Positions 12,556 to 24,265 of a stretch of 64,000 nt of DNA are shown here, piece by piece. The DNA lies in NCBI GenBank assembly GCA_022749755.1, contig CM040450.1, positions 13,104,913 to 13,168,912 of the forward strand. The letters run 5' to 3'. The position numbers were made by a program, and so were the translations under genes. Under the pieces are notes generated by a model. It saw only the letters and a program-made list of their open reading frames with translations, was not told the DNA's origin and did not search any database. The number at the start of each line of letters is the position of its first letter. The stretch's first letter is position 1. The stretch comes from Azadirachta indica. Lineage: Eukaryota > Streptophyta > Magnoliopsida > Sapindales > Meliaceae.

Positions 12556-15500
12556 ATGGCCCCTCAAAGTTCAGCAACTCCCTTTTCAGCTTCAAAATTT
12601 TGTAATTTTGCAGATTTCCATCCTAGTTTTTGGGGAAACCATTTACTCAAATCTTCTCCTTAGGTAAATTAAATTAAACAAAGATATTAATCTATCTAAA
12701 CTTTTTCTAAATACTTTTATTAAAATTTTTAGGTTCAATAGTAACTTATTTGATCTTACATATATAATCGTTACAAATACTAATAATTAAGCGTATTTTA
12801 AAATTCACAAATTAAAGTGGCTCTGTTACACAAGTTTTACGACAAGTTGATATATGTGTTTTATATTTAAATTTAAGTGATAACTCTATGATAAATAGAG
12901 AGACAAATATAAGGGAATATTAAAATTTTCTCCCTTTTTTTTTTCTGTGAAAGGAAATATTAAAACTTACATTATATGTTATTTAAATTCTTGACATAGC
13001 TTAAACTTTTAGTTCAAATATTCACATCCATGATTGTAAAGTTATAAATCGGACTTGTTGTAGAATATTTTACCTGGAGTTAGGTAGAATAAATTTGAAG
13101 ACAAAAAATACATTTGGGGTCATAAAAAATTGTTCAATTTCATGGATGCATACAGATAACAATTGATGATACAACTAAAGAAGAATGTGAAAAACTGAAA
13201 GAAGACGTGAGGAAGATGATATTGGCTACTATACTTGCTTCCCAGAAAGTAGTATTGCGACTGATTGATACAGTGCAACGCTTAGGTGTTGCTTATCATT
13301 TTGAAAAAGAGATTGAAGATGTATTGGATAAGTATTTCATGACCTTGCAAAAATTGATCATAGTGATAGTGATGATGATCTCTATACTGCTTCTCTTCGC
13401 TTTCGACTGCTAAGACAACAAGGAATTATGATTTCATGTGGTAAGGAATTGTTTAATTAAGCTTATGTTTATTTCCTCAATTGCTTATAAATCTAACTCT
13501 ATTTTTTTTAGTTCAATTTCAAAGGAGTGAACAAATTTTATTACAAGTAAAAATAAATAAATACATAAGAGAAAAATAGTTAAGAGAGATGCAAATGAGT
13601 TTACCTCTCAAAATACGTATAAAGCTAAATTAAAAATATTAAGAAAATTGCATGCATGGAAAATTCAACAAACTGTCTAGTTAGCTTACAGCATTTTAGT
13701 TAACTTGCAACTATTGGATATATGTTGTCATATTAATCAAACATATCAACTATTATATTCTTAATATTAAGTAGAAGCTCATTAGTTTCAATTATTCAGG
13801 AAATATGTCTAATTGAGACTTGAATATTGCATGTATTTTTAAATGTGATAAGATATATTTAACAAGTTCAAAGATGAAAAAAGCAAATTCTTCAAGGAGT
13901 CATTGAAAAAGGATGTTGAAGGCACGTTAAGTTTGTATGAGGCAGAACACTTGGCCATTCATGGAGAAGAAATTCTAGATGAAGCATCTCTTTCACTAGT
14001 TACCTCAAATCATTGGTACCTAATCATGCTAGCTCTAATCTTGCTCAACAAATAAATCATGCTCTCTATTGTCCTATTCGCAAAGTAGTGACAAGAATCC
14101 AGGCAAGGTAGTTTTTCAATGCTTATGCAAGAGATGATTTGCGCGATCAAACTTTGATCAAGTTTGCAAGGTTAGATTTTAATATTTCACAAGTAGAACA
14201 CTAGAAGGAGCTTAGTGGGTTAATAAGATAAAATATTTTGTATTTATTTAGAATTACCTATTTTTTTCATTACAACTTTTTAATTTTTTACTACATGTTC
14301 TAAAATTTTTATTACATTTCTAACACATATATATTATGTTTCAAAATCATTTAAATATTAAAGGCAAAAAAGAGAGAGAATTACAATAAAAAATTTAGTA
14401 TATGTAATATGAGATGAAAAATTTTAAAAATTCATTTTCTCTGTGACCACTTTAAAGATATATATCGGTAACTTATTTTTACAAATTTATATTTTAACAT
14501 ATAAGAATGTAGATTATCAATATTTGTATGGAATAAATGCTTGGTCTACTTTTAATAGGACTCAGGGACATGTTTGTTATAAATACGTAAACTATATATT
14601 TTTCTGTAAAACTGTAAAACATAAAGGGCTCAAAAATTATTATCCCACGTACGACATGCAGATTACAAATCTTTATCCATAAAATTCTAAAAACAGATGA
14701 CTTTCTATTGTTTTCGTTTAAAAAAAAATGATTATCCAACCAATTTACTAGAAATATCTGGATCTTATATGTACAAATGTAAATTTCTCAATTTTTTTTT
14801 CACAACCTAACAATTTTTCAAAGATAATTTATTCAGACTTTATAAAAGGCCAGCCCATAATGACGTTCGTTTTTTTTTAATATTTCTCACAAAATGCAAA
14901 CAATATGTTTAAAATTCATTGCTATTGATAGATAAGTAAGCTCATATATAATTTATCAAGATAATTAATTTTAATTTTATTTGAAATTAAAATATATTCA
15001 GGTGTTAGAGAGATTTAAAGTTCAACATAAAATTGCAATACGCAAGAAATAGATTAGTGGAATTATATATTTGAATATTAAGAGTGTATTTTAAGTTAAA
15101 ATATGCTTTGACTAAAATAATATTAATCAAAATAATTTACATTACATTAGTTATAAATGATACATTTGATGCCTATGATACTTTTAAAAAATTCCAATTC
15201 TTTACAGAAACTGTCAAGAGGTTGTTATCATGTGCATATTTATAATTTATTTGTTAAAATTTCCTTTCTATTATTTTTCAATTTGTGCATTACATTCAAG
15301 AAATATGATAAACATAATAAAATAATATTTGGGATTATATATATAACAATCCACTATATTATTGTAATATTACTTTATTTTAGAATAGATTTTACTACTT
15401 ATTAAAGATTAATTATTACATTAATTATAGATTTTTTTTTCATTTATTTGGTTTGCAGATGGAATGTCGACGCCATAAATGTACTTCCAAAGTACACCAA

Positions 15501-16546
15501 AATAATTTATATGACACTCATAGATATTCATAATGAAATAGAGGAAGAGTTGACAAAAGATGGAAAATCAAATTGCATACATTATGCCAAGGAAAAGGTA
15601 GACTTTTCTCCCACATGAATGCACTTAATTCTAACTAAATATTAGTTACACTTATGAAATACAAGTGCATGCATACTTGATCATTGTTTTATAATTATTT
15701 AATGCCTTACAAATATATGCTAGGTATTAAAGTTTTAATTTAATTAAATTAAACAGATTGTGTTTGTGTCCATGGCACATTGTTATTGGTTATAACTTAA
15801 ATAACATCACTTAATTATACTGGCTGACTGTTATGATTTCATTTTATTCATATACCAACCAACTACTAATTAGTTAAATTAGATTGATATTCTACATGTG
15901 TTGTTGGTAATATTTAGATGCAAGAACTAACAGAGGTGCAGTTTGCACAAGCCAAATGGTTGAACGAAGGCTATGTTCCTACAATGGAGGAATATAATTC
16001 GATTGCATTGAGGAGTAGTGGTATTCCAATGCTTGTAAAAAATTGATTCCTGGAAATGGGAGATTTTGCGACTGAGGATGCTTTTAAATGGATTTTCACA
16101 AACCCTAAAATTATAAAAGCCGCATCTATTATTGGTAGATTCTCAGATGACATCCAAAGTCATGAGGTACGCTAGCTCTCTATAATTGAATCCTGGATCA
16201 TGTACAACACTTCAATTTATTTGTCACCCGCTAATACGTTTTGTTTCATTATATATTACATGCATATATATATATATATATATATATATACACGAAATTA
16301 TATACATTTTGTATAATTAAATTAACTGCGCACACGCAGTTTGAGCAAAAGAGAGGACACATAGCCTCAGCTGTGGAATGCTACATGAACCAATTTGGTG
16401 CATCCGAAGAAGAAGCAGTTAAAGTATTATATCAAGAAGTTGCAAATGCTTGGAAAGATATAAATCAAGAATATTTTCTGATCATCAACGATAATGATAA
16501 TTCAACGGCCGTCCCGTTTCCTCTGCTTGATAGAATTATTAATTAG
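12556..16546 (+). pseudogene. TPS-a pseudogene B3, all seven exons recognisable
   Basis: Exon remnants: 12556-12663, 13156-13440, 13853-14227, 15002-15220, 15459-15597, 15918-16166 and 16340-16546. Homologous to B6, a sesquiterpene synthase. Lesions: CAG to TAG at the end of exon 1 (12661-12663); one-base deletions in exon 2 (near 13330) and exon 3 (near 13986); TAG at 14109 and 14202; loss of the exon 3 donor GT; Trp-Trp of exon 4 reading Cys-TAG (15006-15008); metal motif NDTFD in place of DDTFD; TGA at 16044. Exon 7 is cut short, running into 3' flank after 16540 with a chance TAG. Exons 5 and 6 and the remaining part of 7 stay close to B5 and B6, whereas exons 3-4 are heavily decayed with many C-to-T and G-to-A changes. 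Non-functional. Confidence 0.9.
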
Positions 16547-18180
16547 CTACCTCTTTGGCTCGATTGTTATCATTCTTTTTTTGTTTAATTAGTACCAAAT
16601 TAAACTGTAGTTAAGTGGTAACATAACAAGGTGGTCTTTGATTAAAATGTATATCGGGTATTGACTCAAGGTTGAGGTTCAACAATTTCCGTGTAAACTA
16701 ACTTACTCAAAATTAGATTTTACTTCATGAGAAAACTATTTTCTTACAATTAATATTTTATGGGATCTTAAAATTATTTTGTTTACGAATGAAGACAATT
16801 AATCAACAGAACAGTACGAAAAAATATAATTTTTTTTAGATGTAATCTTTAATCTTTATGCATTATTATATACTGTGCTCCCGCACGAATTGAAGTGAAA
16901 ATAAAATATTGCCAAATTCATTTCGGTGCTCCCTACCCTTACCCTCCCAAGCCAATTAACTACAGGCAGCTGGCTCCCCAAGAGATTTCGTATTGGCCAA
17001 CATTTTAGTCAATGTGTTCCCATTTTGCTTTTACAGGCTTTTGTATATATTGGATTATAGTAATGGGTAGGAAACCCGAAGATTATTGGCCATCGTGGAG
17101 GCATTTTTCCAACGATCATGGAGGCTTTTTTATCTATGTTTTTATTTAATTATCAGCATCATTTTTAAAAATATATAGTATGCTCCATTAATTACGATAT
17201 TAATTAATTTTGAGTTGCCTCATATTGACTAATGAAAGATCATATGAGAGCAAAACTCTTTATATTCGAGCATGGAAGACTAATTGAGTTGGATAAAATT
17301 TTAAAAAAAAAAGTATTGAGTTGTCCCACTCTTAGTATAACCATAATATTGATTTGATCATTTTTAAAACCAAATTATAAATTAATGTCGTGTCTCTTTG
17401 AATTTTTAAAAATATATATAAATAAGAATTTTATTATACATATTGTTGTATAAATATGACATATTACCTTGCAAATATCTATTCTTGATATAGTTAACAA
17501 ATTCTGCTTTATATATCCGAGCAAGACTCTTAATATTCAAGCATGGAGGGCTAATTGACTAGGACAAAACTGAAAAAAAAATAATTATTGAGCTATCCCA
17601 TTTTTAGTATAACCACAATATTGATTTGATCATTTCAGAACCAAAGTATAAATTAATGTCATGTCTCTCTGAATTTTTGAAATTGTATGTGTGTGTGTGT
17701 GTGCACATATATATACTCTTTATATTTGAGTATGGAGGGATAATTGAGTAGGACAAAACTGAAAAAAAAAAATATTATGTAGTTGTCCCACATTTATTTT
17801 AACCACAATATGAATTTGATCATTTTCAAAACCAAAGTATAAACTAATGTCATGTTTCTTTGAAATTTTGAAACTATATATATGTATATATGTATATATA
17901 AGAATTTTATTTTATTGTTGTATAAATGCGACATAATCTTGGTATAGTCAACAAATTCTGCTGTATATATTTTTAATGTATAAAAGTTGCAATTTTTTTG
18001 GGGAAAAAAAAAAAACTTTTACAGTCTAAATTAGGTTAGAGGTCATGAAAGATAATCAGACAACACTTAGAGAAATTTGAAGGAAATAGGTAGTAAGCTA
18101 CTTTGTAACCCTTTGTACTTGATAGATATGACCAATAATAACTTTGTTTTCACACCACAACAGTAGCAAACGAAATCAAA
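16547..18180. repeat. Spacer D copy 1
   Basis: The sequence after truncated B3 is collinear with 26352-28075 after B5: it starts AATTAGCTACCTCTTTGG and ends CAACAGTAGCAAACGA. The last part (about 18050-18170) resembles the region just upstream of B-type exon 1 (GGTAGTAAGCTAC versus GGTAATAAGCTCC), suggesting the promoter relic of another B gene. Confidence 0.75.
17215..17990. repeat. Three tandem copies of a ~240 bp unit in spacer D1
   Basis: Units of about 220-290 bp start near 17235, 17520 and 17715. Each has an ACTCTTTATATT-like start, GAGCATGGAGGGCTAATTG, a stretch on TTGAGTTGTCCCAC, ATTAATGTCATGTCTC and an end near ATTCTGCTTTATATA. The same unit occurs singly upstream of several TPS genes (2470-2700, 8800-9080, 11770-12070, 23480-23770, 28980-29245). 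Confidence 0.8.
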
Positions 18181-18182
18181 AT

Positions 18183-18440
18183 TTATCCGAAGAAGCGGCG
18201 GTAAAAGTATTGTACGTACCAAGAAGTTGAAGATGCTTGGAAAGATATAAACCAAGAATTTCTGATAATCAACAATAACAATGTATAATTCAACCGCTAT
18301 CCCGTTTCTCTGCTTGAACGAATTCTTAATCTTCCACAAATTGAAATTTCATTTACAAAGATGAAGATCGTTACACAAATCTTATTTGATGAACGATCAA
18401 GTTGTTTCCCTGCTCAAGAATCTTGTAGTTATGCAATGTA
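18183..18440 (+). pseudogene. Solitary TPS exon 7 relic (B-like)
   Basis: An isolated piece of exon 7 starts at the codons for EEAAVKVL, continues through a frame-broken [12 protein letters not shown] equivalent, and ends with IYKDEDRYTN and a diverged SLLKDPV tail, near 18440. Several frameshifts and stops. Directly preceded by a promoter-like relic, so everything from exon 1 to mid exon 7 has been lost. The residues match B-type more than A-type genes. Confidence 0.8.
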
Positions 18441-18935
18441 ATGTAATGCAATTTGAAGCAAGCAAACTTTTACTTTCTGTGTGGTTTAAATTAATTGTTC
18501 CATTATGTCATTTAATTAGCTTTCTGTAATATCAATTGATCAAAGAATGGTACTTACATTAATTTGTTGAAATGAAAAAAAAAATATATATATATATTAT
18601 AATTGGTTCAAGTAGGTGAACAATAACCGATTAAACTTCCAGAATATTTAATAAAAGAAATGAACGATGCATCGAAAATCCACTATAAGAGATATACAGG
18701 CATGGTGTCCCATGTCTCCCAATTTTTTTTTTTAATTTCTAAATTAATCCTCGATTCGGTAGAGCGAGGGGATGCATTAAAAGAAATAATAGCCTCTTGT
18801 AGAGATTGAAGTACTGCTCAACACCTGGAGGTGGAGTCGGCCACCATGCTCACAAAAATGGCAACCTTGGGCTACTTTGTAGTGATATAGAGCCATTATA
18901 ATTATCCGACGACTACAGTATTTTGAAAATTATCT

Positions 18936-18936
18936 G

Positions 18937-18987
<51 letters not shown>
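18936..18987. repeat. ATT microsatellite
   Basis: About 17 ATT units. On the minus strand it yields a meaningless poly-Asn open frame. Confidence 0.95.
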
Positions 18988-19420
18988 TTTAAAGATAAGC
19001 AGTAAATCAAAGCCTAAACACATCGCAACAGTCATTGAGAAAACATTAATTATAACTATTAACTTTAATAATTTCATCCCTAAATGGGATGCTACAATTC
19101 TAGTGATATACAATATGACTTTTAAATAGTTGTTATAATTATAAAATAATTTTGAAACAAATTAAAATTGTAAAGATAGTAGCGCAGAAGTGGTTTCCAG
19201 ATCACAACCCTAATATTTTATTTAAATTTACAAAAAAATCAAAGATATTCCTCTATTTTTAGAGGTTTTTTAATTAACAAAGTTAACGAAAAAATAGTTG
19301 CCAAATGAATTTTAATAGTTGTTATAATTATAATATAATTATGAACTATATTGTAACTGCTGCATATTTGGATGACAATTAGATAGTTGATAGATAATAA
19401 TTTTTTATTATTGTTATTAA

Positions 19421-19422
<2 letters not shown>

Positions 19423-19482
<60 letters not shown>
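19423..19482. repeat. ATT microsatellite
   Basis: About 19 ATT units with one phase slip near 19450. It lies between spacer D1 and the A4 promoter. Confidence 0.95.
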
Positions 19483-19484
<2 letters not shown>

Positions 19485-19739
19485 GAGTAAGATCCTCGAC
19501 TCATCTTCATTTGTATTTGTGTTTTCAGGATACAAAATTCATCTTCAATAAAATTAGAGCAAGCTCGAATTAAATTAAAAAAATTGTATAATTATACTTG
19601 AATTTTGAATCATAACATGACAGTCGATGAGTTTTTGCTTTCTGTATGTAGGTTGATATACGGAATCATCAGTCATTTTACTTTTAGTATATAGATAACA
19701 TTTATAGTATCATAAAATTATTATATAAATGATGCAATG

Positions 19740-20049
19740 TTAATATCATATCATTAATGTGTTAGATTTTCTCATTTAATATAGTGGACAAATAAGGGCG
19801 TATACATTTCCAATATAATAGACAAATGTTGCAAGTTTTAGGTGTCACTACCAAAATATATGCTACCCCACTGTACCACCGAAAGATTAAAAAATTAAAA
19901 GGCGACTGAATTATTTGTTTCTGGGCGTTTTCAGTTACTTTAAATAGGGTAGAGCCGTAAACAAAGAACTCATCAGCTAAATTCACACAACAAAAAAAAA
20001 AAAAAAACCTAGAGAACTTGTTATTTTTCTCAAAGACATCAAGATAAAA
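19740..20049 (+). promoter_or_regulatory. A-type promoter and 5' UTR of TPS A4
   Basis: Conserved with 2930-3263 before A1, including ACCGAAAGATTAAAAA, a TTTAAATAG box at 19939-19947, and the leader AACAAAGAACTCATCAG. Such conservation in otherwise diverged flanks suggests shared control of the two intact A genes. B-type genes have an unrelated upstream region. Confidence 0.6.
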
Positions 20050-22349
20050 ATGTCTGTGTCTACTCAAGGTTCAGCAGACGTTGTTCCCAATTCAGCTTCA
20101 GAAATTCGCCATTGTGCTGATTTCCATCCTAGTATATGGGGAAACTATTTCCTAACTTGTCCATCTGAGGTAAATGAAGACGAGCACATATGCATGTTAT
20201 AGAATTTGTAGAATTGAGTATCACAAAAGTTGGCAAGTGATTAATATATATTTATTTGTGCATGCAGACAATTGATACTGCAACTAAAGAACAATATAAA
20301 GCACTGAAAGAAGAGGTGAGGAGGAAGATAACAGCTACTGTTATTGACAAGCGTACTCAGAGATCACTACTACAATTGATTGATGCAGTCCAACGCCTAG
20401 CTGTTGCCTATCATTTTGAAAAAGAGATTGAAGATGCATTGGTTAAAATATTTGAAACGAATATTGATGATGATTATCTCTATATTGTTGCCCTTCGTTT
20501 TCGATTGCTCAGACAACAAGGGATTATGATTTCATGTGGTATGTTATCACTTAATTAACTAAGTTCACTTATATTAATTGCATCGCAACGTTATCAAACT
20601 AAGAATAATAAACAAGTTTCTGTCGTCATGCTTCTACTTAACTTTGTACTTTTAAATATTGAGATATTCAGATGTATTTAACAAGTTCAAAGATGAGGAA
20701 GGCAAATTCTTCGAAGAATCATTGAAAAAGGATGTTGAAGGCATGTTGAGTTTGTATGAGGCAGCACATTTGAGCATTCGTGGAGAAGAAATTCTAGATG
20801 AAGCTCTTGCTTTTACTACTACTCACCTTAAATCAATAGTACCTAATCATGTTTGCCCTAATCTTGCTCAACAAATAAATTCTGCTCTTTGTACTCCTAT
20901 TCGAAAAGCAGTGCCAAGATTTGAGGCAAGGGACTTTTTTGATATTTATGCAACAAATGATTTGCATGATCGAGCTTTGCTTAAGTTTGCAAAGTTAGAT
21001 TTTAATATGGTACAAGCTCAATACCAGAAGGAACTAAGCAAGTTGACAAGGTAATAACTTAGATGTTTTTTATTATATATATATATGTATAAAACTGTTC
21101 ATATATATGTAGATCGATGTTTATGTTCCTTAAACTATACATTTAAGGAAGTTTGTGCATGTTAAAATAGTATTTAATTTTTATCAATTGAAATCAGGTG
21201 GTGGAGAGATTTGGACTTCAGTACAAAGCTATCATATTCAAGAGATAGATTAGTGGAGTTGTATTTTTGGATAATGGAAATGTATGTTGACCCAAAATAC
21301 ACCTTCGGTAGAATTATGCTGACCAAAATAAGTTGTATTACATCCGTCATGGACGATACATTTGATGCGTACGGTACCTTTGAAGAGCTCCAACTCTTTA
21401 CAGAAGCTGTCAAAAGGTTATAAGAAATCATCAATCATTCATGCATATACATATACATATACATATAAGTATATAGCTTCAATTATAAGTCCTAATTTTA
21501 TATTAGTTTAAGTTTTTGGTTACATAGTGCAATTAATAATTGCATATATAATGTTTTTCTTTTATTTGGTTTTCAGATGGGACATTAGCGCCGTAGATAT
21601 ACTTCCAGAATATATGAAAATAATTTACAAGACACTTTTGAATATTTACAATGAAATTGACGAAGAATTAAGGAAGCAAGAAAAATCACAGTGCACACCC
21701 TATGCAAAAAAAAGGGTATACATAAGCCTTTATATGTTTTCCAACCGCATGCATATCTGCCCTGAAGCAAGCTTCATTTATAAATGCATGGTTATATATA
21801 TATATATATATATATGATCATAATCCTCAATACAATATCATTCACTTTATAAATGATTATTATTCAATAGCACTTTATGCATGAACTTAAAGTTGTCGAT
21901 TAATCAAACGGTATCATTCAGTACAAGTATATCGTGAACAACATCAATTGCTGGATCATTAATAATATTTTACATAATATTAAATGATTCTATCCAATAT
22001 TGATTAATTTTTTCACGATGCATGATGATCAGATGCAAGAACTAATTGAGATGTACTTTGCTCAAGCCAAGTGGTTGAAGGGAGGTTATATTCCAACAAT
22101 GGAGGAATATATGTCTATTGCATTCATAAGCATTGCTACTCCAATGCTTATAACAAATTCCTTCCTTGGCATGGATGATTTTGCAACTGAGGATGTTTTT
22201 AAATGGGCTTCTACAAATCCTAAGATTATAACAGCGGCAGCAATTTCTACTAGACTCATGGATGACATCGCAGGTCATGAGGTACGCCCATGCAAACATC
22301 CGCTGTTACACAACCATATATATGTATATTTGAATATTTATCTATACAC

Positions 22350-22387
<38 letters not shown>

Positions 22388-22721
22388 ACAATACATGCAT
22401 GCATGCACGCAGTATGAGCAAAAGAGAGGACATGTAGCCTCAGCAGTGGAATGCTACATAAAGCAGTATGGTGCATCCAAAGAAGAAGCAGTAAAAGTGT
22501 TGAAGCAAGAAATTGCAAATACTTGGAAAGACATCAACGAAGAATTTATTGTGATGAATAATCATAATCCAAGCTGGACTGTCCCATTTCCTTTGTTTGA
22601 ATCAATTCTTAATCTTGTACGTGCTTGTGCTTTTGTTTACAAAGACGATGAGCGTTACACGAATAATTATTTGATGGAAGATCAAGTTGCTTCGCTGCTT
22701 AAGGATCCTGTGATCCTGTAA
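20050..22721 (+). CDS. Sesquiterpene synthase, TPS-a, gene A4 (intact)
   Basis: Seven exons: 20050-20169, 20268-20538, 20672-21050, 21198-21416, 21577-21715, 22033-22281, 22413-22721. All GT-AG, phases agree, 561 residues. [11 protein letters not shown] near the N-terminus replaces RRx8W and there is no transit peptide, so a cytosolic farnesyl-diphosphate cyclase is expected. RDR is at 272-274, DDTFD at 309-313, NSE DDIAGHEYE at 453-461 with Gly at position 5 and Tyr for the common Phe. Residue 424 is Asp in NSFLGMDDF where relatives have GMGDF, a normally well-conserved Gly, so activity or product may be altered. Closest relative in the window is A1 and the A part of the fusion pseudogene. 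Promoter shared with A1. Product unknown. Confidence 0.92.
22350..22387 (+). repeat. ATG microsatellite in A4 intron 6
   Basis: About twelve ATG units just before the exon 7 acceptor, the longest of the three paralogous runs (A1 about 6, fusion pseudogene about 6). Confidence 0.9.
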
Positions 22722-22734
22722 TAATTATGCTCGC

Positions 22735-23800
22735 TCGCTTTATTTAAACTTTAATTTAATATATAAATGTTCTGTGATCTTGTGATCTAGCAATAATTAG
22801 AAATGAATAAATGTTCTGTGATCCTGTGATCCTGTAATAATTAGAAATGAATAAATGTTTTTTTATATAATATAATTTGTTCAACCGATTATTTATAAAT
22901 AGTTTTTCTGTTATTTGTTTCGTGGATTGAATTTGTAATTTAAAACGCGTACGTATTTACTAGAAAATGATGTATGGCGGTATGTGTATAAACCCCAGAC
23001 CTTCAAAACGATTGTAACAAATTTAGCAACATCGTTTTCAATGTCAAACAAACTTAATATAATTCATTACTATCGTTATCTAACAAGATTGTAACAAATA
23101 TTTTTAATAATTTTTCCTTATTCAAATAATCATCAACAATTCTTGCACACTTTAGACACACAAAAAATGGCTGACAAGCAAGTTGGTATAAACCTCAATT
23201 ATTTATTGTAAATTGATAATTATATATACCGCTGATGAACTTAATTTTGAAAGTCAATAATTTACAACTAAATTCATGATGAATTTGGACAAATTTCACC
23301 ACAAACTACAACTACCGAGAAAGCTACATATTTGAAATTTATCCAATATTGATTACGATACAAAACTTAATACAAAAGCACGATTCGAAACTAATTACTT
23401 GATGCAAAATTTAAATTTAATTTCCGTAATAATACTTTTCATTAATTACATACAATTAGATAATTTTTAGTTGTCTAATATTGACTAATAAAGATAGTGT
23501 CAAAGATAAGACTCCTTGTATTGGAGTATGGAAGGCTAATTTGGTGAGTGAGTAGGGCAAAACTAGAAAAAGATTGTTCAATTGATGAGTTGTTCCACTT
23601 TTGGTATAAGCACAATGTTGAATGATCAATATTTTTTAAACTAAAGTATAAATTTATGTCATGTCTATATGAATTTTTGAAATTATGTGTAAGAATTTTA
23701 TTAGATAATTTTATGAATATGATGCTTTATCTTTAAGTTCTTGGTATAGTCAATAAATCCTGCTTTGTACATGTTCAATGTATAATAGCTGTATGTTTTT
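22735..23800. repeat. Spacer C copy 4
   Basis: Collinear with 10980-12110 and 28190-29248. It contains a small local duplication at its start (TGTTCTGTGATC units at about 22767-22860) and ends with the TTCTTGGTATAGTCAATAAA block near 23740, again an unoccupied version of the CACTA insertion site. Confidence 0.8.
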
Positions 23801-24265
23801 GAAAAAGAAAACTTAGGCAGAGTTGAATAACCCTCTTCTCATTATCATAACTGAAATTATAACTCAATTTTAAATTGAATGCATGTGCGGTAAAAATTTA
23901 TTAAATAAGAGTATATGCAATCATATCCATAAAATTTAATTTCTTCTACTTTTTACTTACAACTAGCAATAAATTTGATTATCAAAAAATTTTTTTAAAA
24001 AATCTGTTCACAAACGTGACAATCTAGTCATATAAAAGCCCATATCTTGAAACTGATTAAAAAAGGGTAAGAGGTCGCAAAAGATAATCAAATAAAAGCT
24101 AGAGAAATTGGAAGGAAAATGGTAATAAGCTCCTTTTCTTCTTCTCTTCAACAGAAAATTAGGTTTATTCTTCATTTATCATTGTATATTAGTTTCTATA
24201 AAAGTCTATATCTTGTTCTAACAAAGAACTTTATAATGTGCAGAATACCAAAACAAAATTATAAA

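Noticed and set aside
17215..17990. A CRISPR-like array
   Set aside because: The repeats are long, AT-rich, tandem without unique spacers, and lie in a plant nuclear genome.
18913..19535. Minus-strand frames with long poly-Asn or poly-Ile runs
   Set aside because: They are translations of ATT microsatellites without any flanking coding signal.
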